Shown: positions 25,446 to 34,869, numbered from the stretch's first letter. The stretch is 46,618 nt of DNA from an uncultured Bacteroidales bacterium (GCA_934700615.1 CAKUXR010000025.1:1-46618); one strand, 5' to 3'. Program-made: numbers and translations. The notes: generated by a model not told the origin, from the letters alone.

Positions 25446-26984
25446 ATGATGCAGAACTTATTTAAAATGAATGTTATGACAAATATTCTCAAATATACAT
25501 TTGCGGCAGGCGCGGCAGTACTGATGCTTGCATCATGCGACCTGAATCTCACTCCGGAGAGCGCAATTGCCTATGAGGAAGGCAAACGTCTCTTTGTGTC
25601 GGAGTCTGACATTACCGCTTTCGACAATGGTCTTCATGCTTCATTCAGGGCAATGTTCTATGGAGCAAACTCTCAGACCTCAGAAATCATGTGTGATGGT
25701 TTCAATGCTACCGTGAACTTCAACAACCACTATGGTGCCGAGCACATGGCAAATGAAACTTTCAATGCCGGTAGCCAATATGTGGAGACTGTATGGGCGA
25801 ACAACTACGGTGCCATCAAGAACTACAATATCGCTATTGCAAATGCGGACAATGTGGATCCGTCGCTCCGTGCAGCTGCGCGTTATTTAAAAGGTGACGG
25901 TTATTTCTACAGAGCATGCTCGTATTTGACACTTGCACGTCATTTCGCAAAGGCTTATGATGCTTCTACTGCAGGAACCGATCTCTGCGTTCCTCTTGTG
26001 CTGGTTTACAATCAGCTTGAGAAACCTGCCAGAGCTACTGTGAAGGCCGTTTATGATCAGATCAAGGCTGACCTCGATTCGGCTGCGGTTATCTTTGCGA
26101 AAGTGGAAGGTGAGGCTCGTGCAATGGCTCCTACAATTGATGCTGTCAATGCGGTTTATGCAAGATATTTCCTTGATACCAAGAACTATCAGATGGCAGC
26201 ACAGTATGCTGAGAAGGTTATTTCTACCAATCACTACGCATTGGCTTCTACAGCTACGGCCATGGCTAAGGAATATACTGAAGATGCAGGTACTGAGCCT
26301 ATCATGCAGATGTATGTTTCCAAGCAGGAAGGCACAGCTGCCAACCAGATGTACATGGGTGAAGGTGGTGTAGGAAGTGACGCTACAGGTAAATACTTCT
26401 CTTCATACTATATACCTACCCAGGTCCTCATCAATTCTTATGATGCAGGTGATGTCAGAAAGGCAGCCTGGTTTGCTACGGACATGTATCCTTTCAAGGC
26501 TAACGGTGCACGTTATGATCGTATAACAGTGTTTGCGAAGTATCTTGGAAACCCTGCTCTTTATACAGGTAACGACAATGGCGCGCAGGCTGTCAAGCCA
26601 TTGCTTATCGGCGAACAGTATCTTATTGCTGCAGAGGCATATCTCCAGGCAGGTGATGCAAGCAAGGCTAAGAAAAGACTGCAGGAGCTTCAGGAAAAGC
26701 GAGGTGCTGTTAAAACTGAGGCTACCATGGCCAACATCAAGAAAGAGTGGTTCAGAGAGACGGTCGGTGAAGGTCTCCGTATGTCATGCCTCAAGAGATG
26801 GGGTGATCCTGCTGGTGTCAGAACTCCTCAGACAGCAGCAAGCGACGCTCACATTCTCATGACAGGCCCTTATTACGAGCAGAGAGTACTCGCTGCAACA
26901 GACTATCATTTCTGCTGGCCTATCCCTGAGTATGAGATCAAGGTCAATAATAACCTTGTTCAGAATGACGGTTATTCTCTGTAG
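25446..26984 (+). CDS. SusD/RagB-family surface glycan/peptide-binding lipoprotein
   Basis: The lid and binding partner of the preceding SusC at the outer membrane. A lipoprotein signal ends in VLMLASC (lipidated Cys). The body is helical TPR-like, as in SusD: YLKGDGYFYRACSYLTLARHFAKAY, LIGEQYLIAAEAYLQAGDASKAKKRL and a C-terminal WPIPEYEIKVNNNLVQNDGY, the usual SusD ending. Alternative starts at 25449, 25467 and 25476 exist; the last (MTNILKYTF) gives the most compact signal peptide. It begins 2 nt after the susC stop. Confidence 0.92.
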   Translation: MMQNLFKMNVMTNILKYTFAAGAAVLMLASCDLNLTPESAIAYEEGKRLFVSESDITAFDNGLHASFRAMFYGANSQTSEIMCDGFNATVNFNNHYGAEHMANETFNAGSQYVETVWANNYGAIKNYNIAIANADNVDPSLRAAARYLKGDGYFYRACSYLTLARHFAKAYDASTAGTDLCVPLVLVYNQLEKPARATVKAVYDQIKADLDSAAVIFAKVEGEARAMAPTIDAVNAVYARYFLDTKNYQMAAQYAEKVISTNHYALASTATAMAKEYTEDAGTEPIMQMYVSKQEGTAANQMYMGEGGVGSDATGKYFSSYYIPTQVLINSYDAGDVRKAAWFATDMYPFKANGARYDRITVFAKYLGNPALYTGNDNGAQAVKPLLIGEQYLIAAEAYLQAGDASKAKKRLQELQEKRGAVKTEATMANIKKEWFRETVGEGLRMSCLKRWGDPAGVRTPQTAASDAHILMTGPYYEQRVLAATDYHFCWPIPEYEIKVNNNLVQNDGYSL

Positions 26985-27013
26985 TGTTTTTCAAAATCTC
27001 TAAATTGAACAAT

Positions 27014-27877
27014 ATGAAAACAATTAAATATATGCTTTCAGCTGTTGCAGTGCTTGCAGTACTTGCGTCCTGCAACAGAAAGGAGTCATTCCAGCATGAG
27101 AAGTTCGTATCATTCGGCAATGGCAGTTATACTGTCAATGAGGATGCCGGTATTGTTGCCGTTCCTGTTCATGTATATAATGCCAGCTCAGAAGAGGTGA
27201 CTGTAACAGTTAAAGCAACTGACGGAACAGCCAAGACTGGAACTAACTACGAAATTGTCGAGCCTGCTTCAGGTGTGCTCAATTTTGCACCTGGTGAGAC
27301 TGAGAAGAATGTGCAGGTTCTTGTTAAGAATCTGAGAGATAAATTTACAGGGAACCTTAGTTTCTCTATGTCTCTTACAAGCGTTACTGATGGTGTCGCT
27401 ACCGGTAGTTTCAACAGTATCAATTTTACTATCAACGACAAGGATCATCCTCTCGCTAAATTCTTCGGTACTTGGGCTGGAACGATTCTCGGTGAACAGA
27501 TTGGAAAACTTCCTATGAATGTGACTATTGAGGCAGTGGAGGGAGATAATACTTACAGTAAACTCCTCGTGAAGGACCTTGACCCATTCGCGGCAACCCA
27601 GTTGGGTGTCACATCTGCTCAGGGGAAGAATATCTTTACTGCAGTTGTGGATGAATCTAAAACTGTCATGACTATTTCAGCTCGTCAGAAAGTAGGATAT
27701 GATTATCAGGGTGCGTATCCTCTCTTTATTCAGGGTACGAATGGTGGAGATGTTACACTGACGCTCAGTGATAGTAAGACATTGGCAGTTTCTCCGTTCG
27801 GCTTGTATGCTGAAGTTAAGGGAGAATTAGGATATTTTGAAAAATACGCTGAGGGTTGTACTCTTACAAAGAAATAA
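27014..27877 (+). CDS. Calx-beta-domain surface lipoprotein of the SusCD unit
   Basis: A lipoprotein signal MKTIKYMLSAVAVLAVLASC sets the start at 27014, 29 nt after the susD stop. Residues about 25-145 form a Calx-beta-like domain (VNEDAGIVAVPVHV, ATDGTAKTGTNYE, GVLNFAPGETEKNVQV, TINDKD). The remaining 140 residues are beta-rich and unassigned. Third genes of this type after SusCD typically encode surface-exposed binding proteins (SusE/F-like in position), so it probably helps capture the substrate. The order and the terminator right behind it mark it as the last gene of the uptake operon. Confidence 0.8.
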   Translation: MKTIKYMLSAVAVLAVLASCNRKESFQHEKFVSFGNGSYTVNEDAGIVAVPVHVYNASSEEVTVTVKATDGTAKTGTNYEIVEPASGVLNFAPGETEKNVQVLVKNLRDKFTGNLSFSMSLTSVTDGVATGSFNSINFTINDKDHPLAKFFGTWAGTILGEQIGKLPMNVTIEAVEGDNTYSKLLVKDLDPFAATQLGVTSAQGKNIFTAVVDESKTVMTISARQKVGYDYQGAYPLFIQGTNGGDVTLTLSDSKTLAVSPFGLYAEVKGELGYFEKYAEGCTLTKK

Positions 27878-27901
27878 GTTTGACTCTTTTTTGACTTTTT
27901 G

Positions 27902-27942
27902 GCATGAGGTTGGCTGTATTCCAGTCAGCCTCGTGCTGTTTT
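27902..27942 (+). terminator. Terminator ending the SusCD operon
   Basis: A 15-bp stem (27902-27916 with 27922-27936, four G-U pairs) around the loop TATTC is followed by TGTTTT. Just upstream, TTTGACT occurs twice in tandem. Confidence 0.8.
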
Positions 27943-27977
27943 AAGTCAGTTTAGTCAAATCGTTTAAATTAAACATT

Positions 27978-28679
27978 ATGAAGTATTTACGATTTTTTGC
28001 CGTGGCGGTCGCATCGTGTCTGCTCGGTCTTTCGGTCGCAAGAGCCCAGAATTATGAGCCTATGGATACATGGCCTTATCTCGTTCAGGATTTCGTCAGG
28101 GGAGACATCCGTATGACTAACGGCAATGTGCTGAAATCCAAGGAAGTCAACTTCAATATCATTGACGGAAAACTTCATTATATCGAAAACGGTGTCATTA
28201 TGTCGGCAGAAATGGTACAGGTTGCGTCTGTTGTGACTGAATCTGCAACCTATCTTAACGTGTGGGGCAGGATGATGAAGGTCGTCGCTTCTGACGAAAA
28301 GGGCTATGTCCTCAGGAACGTCGAGGTCGATAAGGACAAGATGGCAAAGACGGATATCGGTTACGGAATCTCGTCAGCTACTGCTTCCAGCCAGAATGTC
28401 ACTTCCCTTCTTGGGGACAGTGCGACTCTGCTTGTCAATATGGATATTACCCAGGCATTGTCCAAAAGGGCTGCAGGAAAGGTATTTCCGACGATGGAAA
28501 CACTTTATCTGAAAATAAATTCGGATATTTTGCCTGCCACGAAAAAAGATGTATTATATTTGTCATTTGTGGATAAATCCGCGGCAGACGCCTTTTTCAA
28601 AGCCAACAAGATCAAGTGGAAGAACGAGGAGTCACTGCTTAAAGTCGTGGATTTCATTCATGACTTAAAAGAAAATTAA
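27978..28679 (+). CDS. Secreted protein of unknown function upstream of the subtilisin
   Basis: It begins with a Sec signal peptide, MKYLRFFAVAVASCLLGLSVARAQ, with predicted cleavage before Asn-Tyr; a Cys occurs inside the hydrophobic core but not in a good lipobox position. The mature part of about 209 residues is a mix of beta segments (GDIRMTNGNVLKSKEVNFNI, DGKLHYIENGVI) and a helical C-terminus ending KVVDFIHDLKEN. I do not recognise a family. It sits 15 nt ahead of the T9SS subtilisin gene and should be co-transcribed with it and the PorV-like gene, so a role in their export or maturation is possible but unproven. Confidence 0.7.
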   Translation: MKYLRFFAVAVASCLLGLSVARAQNYEPMDTWPYLVQDFVRGDIRMTNGNVLKSKEVNFNIIDGKLHYIENGVIMSAEMVQVASVVTESATYLNVWGRMMKVVASDEKGYVLRNVEVDKDKMAKTDIGYGISSATASSQNVTSLLGDSATLLVNMDITQALSKRAAGKVFPTMETLYLKINSDILPATKKDVLYLSFVDKSAADAFFKANKIKWKNEESLLKVVDFIHDLKEN

Positions 28680-28694
28680 TTACAATAAATTACA

Positions 28695-31286
28695 ATGAAA
28701 AGAGTACTTATTGCACTTTCTGCTGCCGTGCTCATGTATGGCTGCGCAAGGGAGGAAGTCGTGGTGAATCCTGCTGAGAAACAGGAGCAGACTTCTTCTG
28801 AAAACGGAGACTACATCGAAGGTGAGGTCATCGTAAAGCTGTCTGATGAGCTTACTTCCCTTGTGGAAGAGGACCTCGCTGCAGGAAACACCGCAACCCG
28901 TTCTGCGGGATTGAACGCCCTGATGCAGGATCTTGGTATCAAATCTATGACAAGACTGTTCCCTGACGCGGGAGAATTTGAACCGCGAACCAGAAAGGAA
29001 GGTCTCCATAAATGGTATATCATCCAGTTTGACGAGTCTGTATCATTGACAAAAGCTGACAATGAACTTGAGTCTCTCGATGGCATCGAATTGGTGGAGA
29101 AGCGCAGGAAGATCAAGAATCAGGCTTTTAATGACACATATTTCGGCAATCATTGGGGATATGTGAACAATACCAGAAAAGGTTATGACATCAATGTGTC
29201 TGACGTATGGGCAAACTATACTACTGGAAGCGAGAAAGTCATTGTCTCTGTAGTCGATGAAGGTGTGGATCTGAACCATCCTGACCTTGCATGGAACTGC
29301 CTTGAGTCAGGACACTATAATGCTGTTGACGGAAACCAGGTCATCTATGCAGGAAGTCATGGTACTCATGTGGCAGGAACAGTTGCAGCCGTAAACAATA
29401 ACGGCAAAGGTGTTTGTGGTGTTGCCGGCGGTGATTTTAAAGCCGGTTCCAAGGGCGTGAGAATCCTGTCCTGCCAGATTTTCAAGGAAGTCAATGGAGA
29501 AAACAAGACCGGAAATACAGCTGCTGCCATCAAGTGGGGTGCTGATCATGGTGCTGTCATCAGCCAGAATAGCTGGGGTTACAGCTATGATAAAGATGGT
29601 GACGGTAAACTCACAGGTGACGAATATCAGGCTGCAATAAGTGCTACCATTCAAGATTCAGACAGAGCCGCTGTGGATTACTTTATCAAGTATGCAGGCT
29701 GTGACAATTCCGGAAATCAGCTGCCTAATTCCATGATGAAGGGTGGTGTGGTAATCTTCGCTGCCGGTAATGACGGAATCGAAAATGGTGCACCTGCCAA
29801 TTACGCTCCTGTCATCGCAGTCGGTGCCATTTCCAAGGATGGTACGAAGGCAAGCTATTCCAACTACGGAAGCTGGTGCGATATCGCCGCCCCTGGTACG
29901 GATATCGTAAGTACTCTTCCTAACGGACAGTACGGCAGTCTTACAGGTACATCTATGGCATGTCCTCATGTCTCAGGCGTTGCTGCCCTCGTAGTTTCAT
30001 ATTGCGGAGGCCCCGGATTTACCAATGATATGCTTAAGGAGAAACTTCTGAAGAGCGCAAATACCTCACTTCTCAGTTCTTCATACAAGATTGGCGGTCT
30101 CGTGGATGCTATGGGCGCGATTACTTATGGCGCTGATGAGGCCCCTGCTGCCGTTAAGGATATGAAGGCTGAGGGACGCTCAAACAATATTGACCTTACA
30201 TGGACACTTACTGCCGATTCCAAAGGCGAGAAGGCTTTCGGTTACATGGTAATCTATGGAAAGGATAAGGCTGCTGTAGAGAGCAGTACATTCAAGAAGC
30301 CGGCTTCCAATGTAAGTTATACTTCACTTTCTCCTGAAGGAAAAGCAGGTACCAAGGTTACCGGCTATGTTTCAGGTCTTGACTTCAACTCGAAGTACTA
30401 TGTGAAGATGGCGGCTTATTCATACGGTCGCAGCTATTCTGAAGGTACCTCTGTCGCTGAGATTTCTACAGGTTCGAACAATCCTCCTATAATCAAAGTT
30501 GATTATAATGGAGAACTTTCTTTGAATGCATCCGATGTGGTAGAGATTCCTGTCACTATAATCGAACCTGACAGTCATGAGTTTACCGTAACTTATACTA
30601 AGGGCTCGGAGGCTGATGTGATGTCCAAGACTCCTTCAGGAAACTGGTATATCACCATCACCGGAAGCGATGCTGAGGAAGGTGAATATACTGGAATAAT
30701 CACAGCTAAGGATTCTTATGGCATGTCGGCTACTTACAAATTGAAATATACAATCAAGGTGAATCATGCTCCGGCCAAGATTAAGGATATCGAGAACCGT
30801 CTTGAGAACAACAAGGGAGAGTTCACAATCGACCTTTCAGAGTATTTCTCTGACCCTGACGGTGACAGACTTACATACGAGGTCGTTGCAAGTGATCCTT
30901 CAGTCGCATTCTTCACTCCGAGGGAAAATTCACTTATCTGCACTGTCCTCAAGTATGGCCTCACTACAGTGACCGTAACTGCAAAGGACCCTAGAAACGC
31001 TTCTGCAACTGCGCAGTTCGTGATTCTCGCAAGGGCGAAGAGCACTGTTTACAGTGCATATCCTAACCCTGTGACCACAACCCTGAACCTTGCTACAGGA
31101 CAGGATTTGGCTGCGGCGAAGGTGAAGATCGTTTCACAGACCGGTCAGGTTGTCATTGACAAGACTGTCAATGCAAGTGCGTTCGAGCCTGCGCAGATTG
31201 ATTTCAAGAATGTTGCGCCTGGTATCTACAACGCTACATTCACAATCGGTTCCAAAGAGTATAATCAGACAATAATCAAGAAATAA
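28695..31286 (+). CDS. Subtilisin-like serine protease (S8) with T9SS type A sorting domain
   Basis: A cell-surface or secreted endopeptidase. Order: a signal of 16 residues with lipobox-like LMYGC (Cys 17), an I9-like propeptide (EGEVIVKLSDEL, about 40-140), and the S8 domain with catalytic D188 (SVVDEGVD), H222 (SHGTHVAG) and S420 (GTSMACPHV). Next come a fibronectin-III-like module (about 485-595), a cadherin-like module (about 690-785, YFSDPDGDRLTYEV) and a C-terminal T9SS sorting domain beginning YPNPVTTTLNL and ending YNQTIIKK. A lipobox together with a T9SS domain is unusual, since T9SS cargo normally leave the inner membrane with a type I signal. The stop overlaps the start of the PorV-like gene (TAATG). 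Confidence 0.92.
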   Translation: MKRVLIALSAAVLMYGCAREEVVVNPAEKQEQTSSENGDYIEGEVIVKLSDELTSLVEEDLAAGNTATRSAGLNALMQDLGIKSMTRLFPDAGEFEPRTRKEGLHKWYIIQFDESVSLTKADNELESLDGIELVEKRRKIKNQAFNDTYFGNHWGYVNNTRKGYDINVSDVWANYTTGSEKVIVSVVDEGVDLNHPDLAWNCLESGHYNAVDGNQVIYAGSHGTHVAGTVAAVNNNGKGVCGVAGGDFKAGSKGVRILSCQIFKEVNGENKTGNTAAAIKWGADHGAVISQNSWGYSYDKDGDGKLTGDEYQAAISATIQDSDRAAVDYFIKYAGCDNSGNQLPNSMMKGGVVIFAAGNDGIENGAPANYAPVIAVGAISKDGTKASYSNYGSWCDIAAPGTDIVSTLPNGQYGSLTGTSMACPHVSGVAALVVSYCGGPGFTNDMLKEKLLKSANTSLLSSSYKIGGLVDAMGAITYGADEAPAAVKDMKAEGRSNNIDLTWTLTADSKGEKAFGYMVIYGKDKAAVESSTFKKPASNVSYTSLSPEGKAGTKVTGYVSGLDFNSKYYVKMAAYSYGRSYSEGTSVAEISTGSNNPPIIKVDYNGELSLNASDVVEIPVTIIEPDSHEFTVTYTKGSEADVMSKTPSGNWYITITGSDAEEGEYTGIITAKDSYGMSATYKLKYTIKVNHAPAKIKDIENRLENNKGEFTIDLSEYFSDPDGDRLTYEVVASDPSVAFFTPRENSLICTVLKYGLTTVTVTAKDPRNASATAQFVILARAKSTVYSAYPNPVTTTLNLATGQDLAAAKVKIVSQTGQVVIDKTVNASAFEPAQIDFKNVAPGIYNATFTIGSKEYNQTIIKK

Positions 31287-32215
31287 TGAAACTTGTTCTT
31301 AAAATATCAGCGGCCGCCCTGTGTCTGGTCGCTTCTGCAACAGGACTGAAGGCTCAGGGGGATGTGGCAATGCCGTTCATGGCAATCGACAGAAGCCCGG
31401 TAACATCAGCAATGGGCAGCGCCGGTCTCGCGTCTTCATCTGAAATTGCATACGCTTCTTTCAGAAATCCGGCTGTCATTCCGTTCAGCGAGAAAAAAGG
31501 CGATTTCGGCCTTTCATATCAGAACTGGGCACCTAAGGGAGTGAAATCGACCAACTTGAACCTCGGTGCTACAATGCGTTTCGGCAGGATTATCGGTGTC
31601 ACCATCGGAGGTGCTTACCAGATGCATAACAAATCTGATGTTAACGATGAGAGCGGCAATCCTAAAGGAACATTTACTCCTTCAGATCTTATGCTCAATG
31701 CAGGTCTGGGTGTGAAGATCATAAAGAACCTCTCTCTCGGAGCGAACTTCCACTATGCATCACAGAGTCTTGCGGATGGCGTTTCATATAATGCGGTTTC
31801 AGCAGACGTATTCGCCCTTTACAGAGTTGCAGGCGTGAACATCACTGCAGGAGTTTCCAATGTAGGCTCCAGCGTGAAGTCTGACAAGACAGGTTCTTTC
31901 AGCGTTCCTGCTGCGGCAGTGGTAGCCGGAGCTTATACCCTCAAGGCGGGAAAGTCCCACAGCATTGACCTTGCACTCGATGCGAACTATTATTTCAAAG
32001 GAGGTTTCGCCGCATCACTCGGTGCACAGTATGCTTTCAAGGACCTTGCTTTCTTCCGTGCAGGTTACCACTATGGCGGAGACAGCGTGATGCCATCGTT
32101 CGCCTCTGTAGGAGCCGGCGTGGCATTCAAGGGAGTTGCTCTCAATGTTTCATATCTCATTTCATCTGAGGCTATCAAGAATACTATCAATGTCGGACTC
32201 GGTTTCTCATTCTGA
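31286..32215 (+). CDS. PorV/PorQ-like outer-membrane beta-barrel protein
   Basis: A signal peptide ending GLKAQ is followed by the segment MPFMAIDRSPVTSAMGSAGL ... FRNPAVIPF. This matches the N-terminal pattern of the PorV/PorQ family: PF, then Asp-Arg, then GMGxAG, then NPA. The rest is amphipathic beta strands with a C-terminal Phe (LGFSF), as in FadL-like 14-strand barrels. PorV carries T9SS cargo from the translocon to the attachment complex. Here the gene is translationally coupled to a T9SS cargo protease, suggesting a dedicated shuttle for that protease. It could also be a general porin-like barrel. Confidence 0.82.
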   Translation: MKLVLKISAAALCLVASATGLKAQGDVAMPFMAIDRSPVTSAMGSAGLASSSEIAYASFRNPAVIPFSEKKGDFGLSYQNWAPKGVKSTNLNLGATMRFGRIIGVTIGGAYQMHNKSDVNDESGNPKGTFTPSDLMLNAGLGVKIIKNLSLGANFHYASQSLADGVSYNAVSADVFALYRVAGVNITAGVSNVGSSVKSDKTGSFSVPAAAVVAGAYTLKAGKSHSIDLALDANYYFKGGFAASLGAQYAFKDLAFFRAGYHYGGDSVMPSFASVGAGVAFKGVALNVSYLISSEAIKNTINVGLGFSF

Positions 32216-32220
32216 ATGAG

Positions 32221-32242
32221 GACCGGAGTCCGGTCTTATTTT
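32221..32242 (+). terminator. Terminator after the PorV-like gene
   Basis: A compact hairpin, GACCGG-AGT-CCGGTC (32221-32235), is followed by TTATTTT. It begins 5 nt after the PorV-like stop codon and separates that operon from the second subtilisin. Confidence 0.75.
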
Positions 32243-32297
32243 AGTGAAGACCGCCCGGTTTCATGGGAATATGGAGATTAAGAATAATAAGAACATA

Positions 32298-34331
32298 ATG
32301 AAAACAAGATTCATTACATTAGCATTGGCAGCATCCGCAATTCTGGTTGGCTGCAAACAGGAATTGCCGAATGCCGGCAAACCATCCTCTCCGGACATGG
32401 AGAAAATCCTGAACTTACCTGAAGACGCTGACGGCGAATCCCTCCTTATCTATGTTGACAAGAACATATCGGGGACAGACAAAGTCGATAGTCTGGCCGC
32501 TTCCTATGGCGCCCTTTCCTGCAGAAGAGTTTTCCCGCAGGTTTCCGGCGACTACTCGGAGGAACAGCGTTTCGGACTCGACCGCTGGTATGTCATCAAA
32601 GTCGAGAAGGGAACTGATCTGGAAAATCTCGCATTTTCGATGTCAGCTGAAAAGAAAATCAGCAGGATCCAGTTCAACTCCATTGTCCAGCCTGTTTCCA
32701 CGAAGCAGCTGATGCCGAGGCCGTTCAAGCCTGGTGCGAACACCAAGGCCGCCGGAACTGCCGCACCTTTCAATGACCCTAACTTCTCCAACCAGTGGGA
32801 TCTGTTGAGCACGGAAAAAGGCAAGCCTGTGGCAACTTCAGTGCCGGGAGCTGATGTCAATGTCGTAGATGCATGGAATCTTACAGCAGGCGATCCTTCC
32901 ATCATCGTGGCTGTTGTGGATGAGGGTGTGGACTATACCCATCCTGATCTTAAGGCGAACATGTGGACCAACCCTAAGGAGACCAAGGACGGAAAGGATT
33001 CAGATGGTAATGGCTATGTAGATGATATCCACGGATATAACTTTAATCAGAAGCAGGGTGAGGTGACATGGAATAATGTCAGCAAGAATACAACGTATTC
33101 TGATTCCGGTCACGGAACCCATGTTGCCGGAACTATCGCTGCCGTGAACAACAACGGCACCGGAATCTGCGGTATCGCAGGCGGTACAGGCAATAACGAC
33201 GGTGTCAAGATTATGTCTTGCCAGATTTTCTCAGGCGGAGAGGGATGCCCGACAGAGGACGTGGCTGCAGCCATCAAATATGCTGCCGACAATGGTGCCA
33301 GCATTCTCCAGTGCTCATGGGGAGTTACTGCAGGATACTATAGAAATGACGATGCATACTATCGCGCCGCAGGTGTAGAGGTGGATGCCATCCGTTATTT
33401 CGAGTCGATGGACAGGAAGAAGAAAGGCCTGGACAATCCTATCAATGGAGGTGTCGCCATCTTCGCGGGCGGAAACGAGAACGCCAGCCTTGCTGACTAT
33501 CCTGGCGCTTTGTATGACATTATCGCCGTAACTGCATTTGCTTCCGACAACAAGCCTACAGGTTACACCAACTATTCTTATGGCTGTAATATCGCCGCTC
33601 CTGGTGGAGAACTCTATACCACCGGAATTGAAGAAGAAGAGGGCCAGATTCTTTCTACCATGCCTGTCGGCGTAAAATACTATGACGGATATTACGGCAT
33701 GGAAGTATATGACGGAAACGGCTACGGCTACATGCAGGGAACATCTATGGCATGTCCTCATGTTTCAGGCGTCGCTGCTCTTGGACTCTCATATATGAAG
33801 AAATTGGGCAAGACCTGCACCAAGGATGAGTTCAAGGCAATGCTTCTGACATCTGTCAATGACATTGACCAGTTCTGTGTAGGCACCAAGCGCACATTGA
33901 TTTATTCTAACGGCAATGTCGGCAATCTTACCCTCAGCAAGTACAAGGGCAAGATGGGAACCGGTTCAGTGGACACATGGAAACTTTTCATGCAGATTGA
34001 GGGCACTCCTTGTCTCACAGCTGCTGTCGGAAGTGAGCAGGTAATCAGCCTTGAATCTATCTTCGGTTCATCTTATGCTGGCCTTACCTATAGAGGTGTC
34101 GAGATTTCAGCAGAGGATAAAGCCAAGATTGGACTTGATTCAGACCCTATCGTCAAGCTCGGCCGTCTGGTTCTTACTCCTACCAAGACGGGAAATGCCA
34201 AAATTACCGTCAAGGCTATCGCCGGCGGAAATATTATCGGTGGCGGCAGCAATATCGGAGGAATGGAAATCTCCAAGACTTTCTCTCTCGTTGCAAGAGG
34301 CGTGAAGAGCGAAAATGGAGGATGGCTCTAG
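32298..34331 (+). CDS. Subtilisin-like serine protease (S8) lipoprotein
   Basis: The start at 32298 gives a lipoprotein signal MKTRFITLALAASAILVGC; the upstream in-frame codons overlap the terminator region and are disregarded. A propeptide (about 25-150) precedes the S8 domain with D208 (AVVDEGVDYTHPDL), H272 (SGHGTHVAGTIAAVNNNGTG) and S483 (GTSMACPHVSG). Compared with the upstream subtilisin it has an insertion before the Ser motif (about 440-478, Tyr/Gly-rich) and no fibronectin, cadherin or T9SS domain. The last 130 residues are beta-rich. It is 677 aa, complete, and a paralogue of the 863-aa protease with a different mode of anchoring. Confidence 0.9.
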   Translation: MKTRFITLALAASAILVGCKQELPNAGKPSSPDMEKILNLPEDADGESLLIYVDKNISGTDKVDSLAASYGALSCRRVFPQVSGDYSEEQRFGLDRWYVIKVEKGTDLENLAFSMSAEKKISRIQFNSIVQPVSTKQLMPRPFKPGANTKAAGTAAPFNDPNFSNQWDLLSTEKGKPVATSVPGADVNVVDAWNLTAGDPSIIVAVVDEGVDYTHPDLKANMWTNPKETKDGKDSDGNGYVDDIHGYNFNQKQGEVTWNNVSKNTTYSDSGHGTHVAGTIAAVNNNGTGICGIAGGTGNNDGVKIMSCQIFSGGEGCPTEDVAAAIKYAADNGASILQCSWGVTAGYYRNDDAYYRAAGVEVDAIRYFESMDRKKKGLDNPINGGVAIFAGGNENASLADYPGALYDIIAVTAFASDNKPTGYTNYSYGCNIAAPGGELYTTGIEEEEGQILSTMPVGVKYYDGYYGMEVYDGNGYGYMQGTSMACPHVSGVAALGLSYMKKLGKTCTKDEFKAMLLTSVNDIDQFCVGTKRTLIYSNGNVGNLTLSKYKGKMGTGSVDTWKLFMQIEGTPCLTAAVGSEQVISLESIFGSSYAGLTYRGVEISAEDKAKIGLDSDPIVKLGRLVLTPTKTGNAKITVKAIAGGNIIGGGSNIGGMEISKTFSLVARGVKSENGGWL

Positions 34332-34359
34332 TAGATATGGTTAGTAAAGATTTAAAGTT

Positions 34360-34812
34360 ATGACAATCAAGAAAATAGTATATCTTTTCATTGCAATGGC
34401 ATCTGCCGCAATGATTTCTGTTGCCTGCTCCAAGGAGAAGAAAATCGGCACTGACGATGTGTTTGGACAGTGGAAACTCGAGGACGTGTCAGCAATCTCC
34501 ACGAAGGGTGAGACTTACGGCATTACAGTATATCTGGAGTTCACATCTCCTGACAGATTTGACATTTGGCAGCAGCTTCAGGAAGGACGCTACCGTCACT
34601 ATAATGGAACATGGTCCCTGGAGAAATCCGTGCTGTCCGGCTATTATGCTGACGGCAAGCCATGGGGCTCATTCTACAATGCCAAAATAAGCGACGGAAA
34701 GCTCCAGCTCAAGACATCCAATGGTGAAGTTACCACATACGTGAAGACAACAATCCCGGAAGATGTGAAGAGCGGCGCTCAGGAAGGGGCAGAAGTGAAG
34801 TCTCTTCTCTAA
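34360..34812 (+). CDS. Lipocalin-like small lipoprotein
   Basis: A 150-aa lipoprotein, MTIKKIVYLFIAMASAAMISVAC, with the lipidated Cys at residue 23. The mature part has the layout of Bacteroidota lipocalin-like proteins: GQWKLEDVS, then YLEFTSPDRFDIWQ, then YNGTWSLEKSVLSGYYADGKPWGSFYNAKISDGKLQL, that is, a GxW start and repeated short beta strands. It follows the lipoprotein subtilisin by 28 nt with no terminator, so the two are probably co-expressed. A binding or accessory role for that protease is conceivable but not shown. Confidence 0.75.
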   Translation: MTIKKIVYLFIAMASAAMISVACSKEKKIGTDDVFGQWKLEDVSAISTKGETYGITVYLEFTSPDRFDIWQQLQEGRYRHYNGTWSLEKSVLSGYYADGKPWGSFYNAKISDGKLQLKTSNGEVTTYVKTTIPEDVKSGAQEGAEVKSLL

Positions 34813-34827
34813 TACCAAAAAAAATCG

Positions 34828-34869
34828 TAGATTTGTGGCTGGCTAAAACGCGGTTTTGGCCGGCCACAA
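34828..34869 (+). promoter_or_regulatory. uvrA -7 box and adjoining 17-bp hairpin
   Basis: An exact -7 box TAGATTTG lies at 34828-34835. Starting inside it, TTGTGGCTGGCTAAAAC (34833-34849) pairs with GTTTTGGCCGGCCACAA (34853-34869): 17 pairs, two of them G-U, around loop GCG. No U-tract follows. The stem may terminate the upstream gene, or structure the first bases of the uvrA transcript. Confidence 0.5.
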
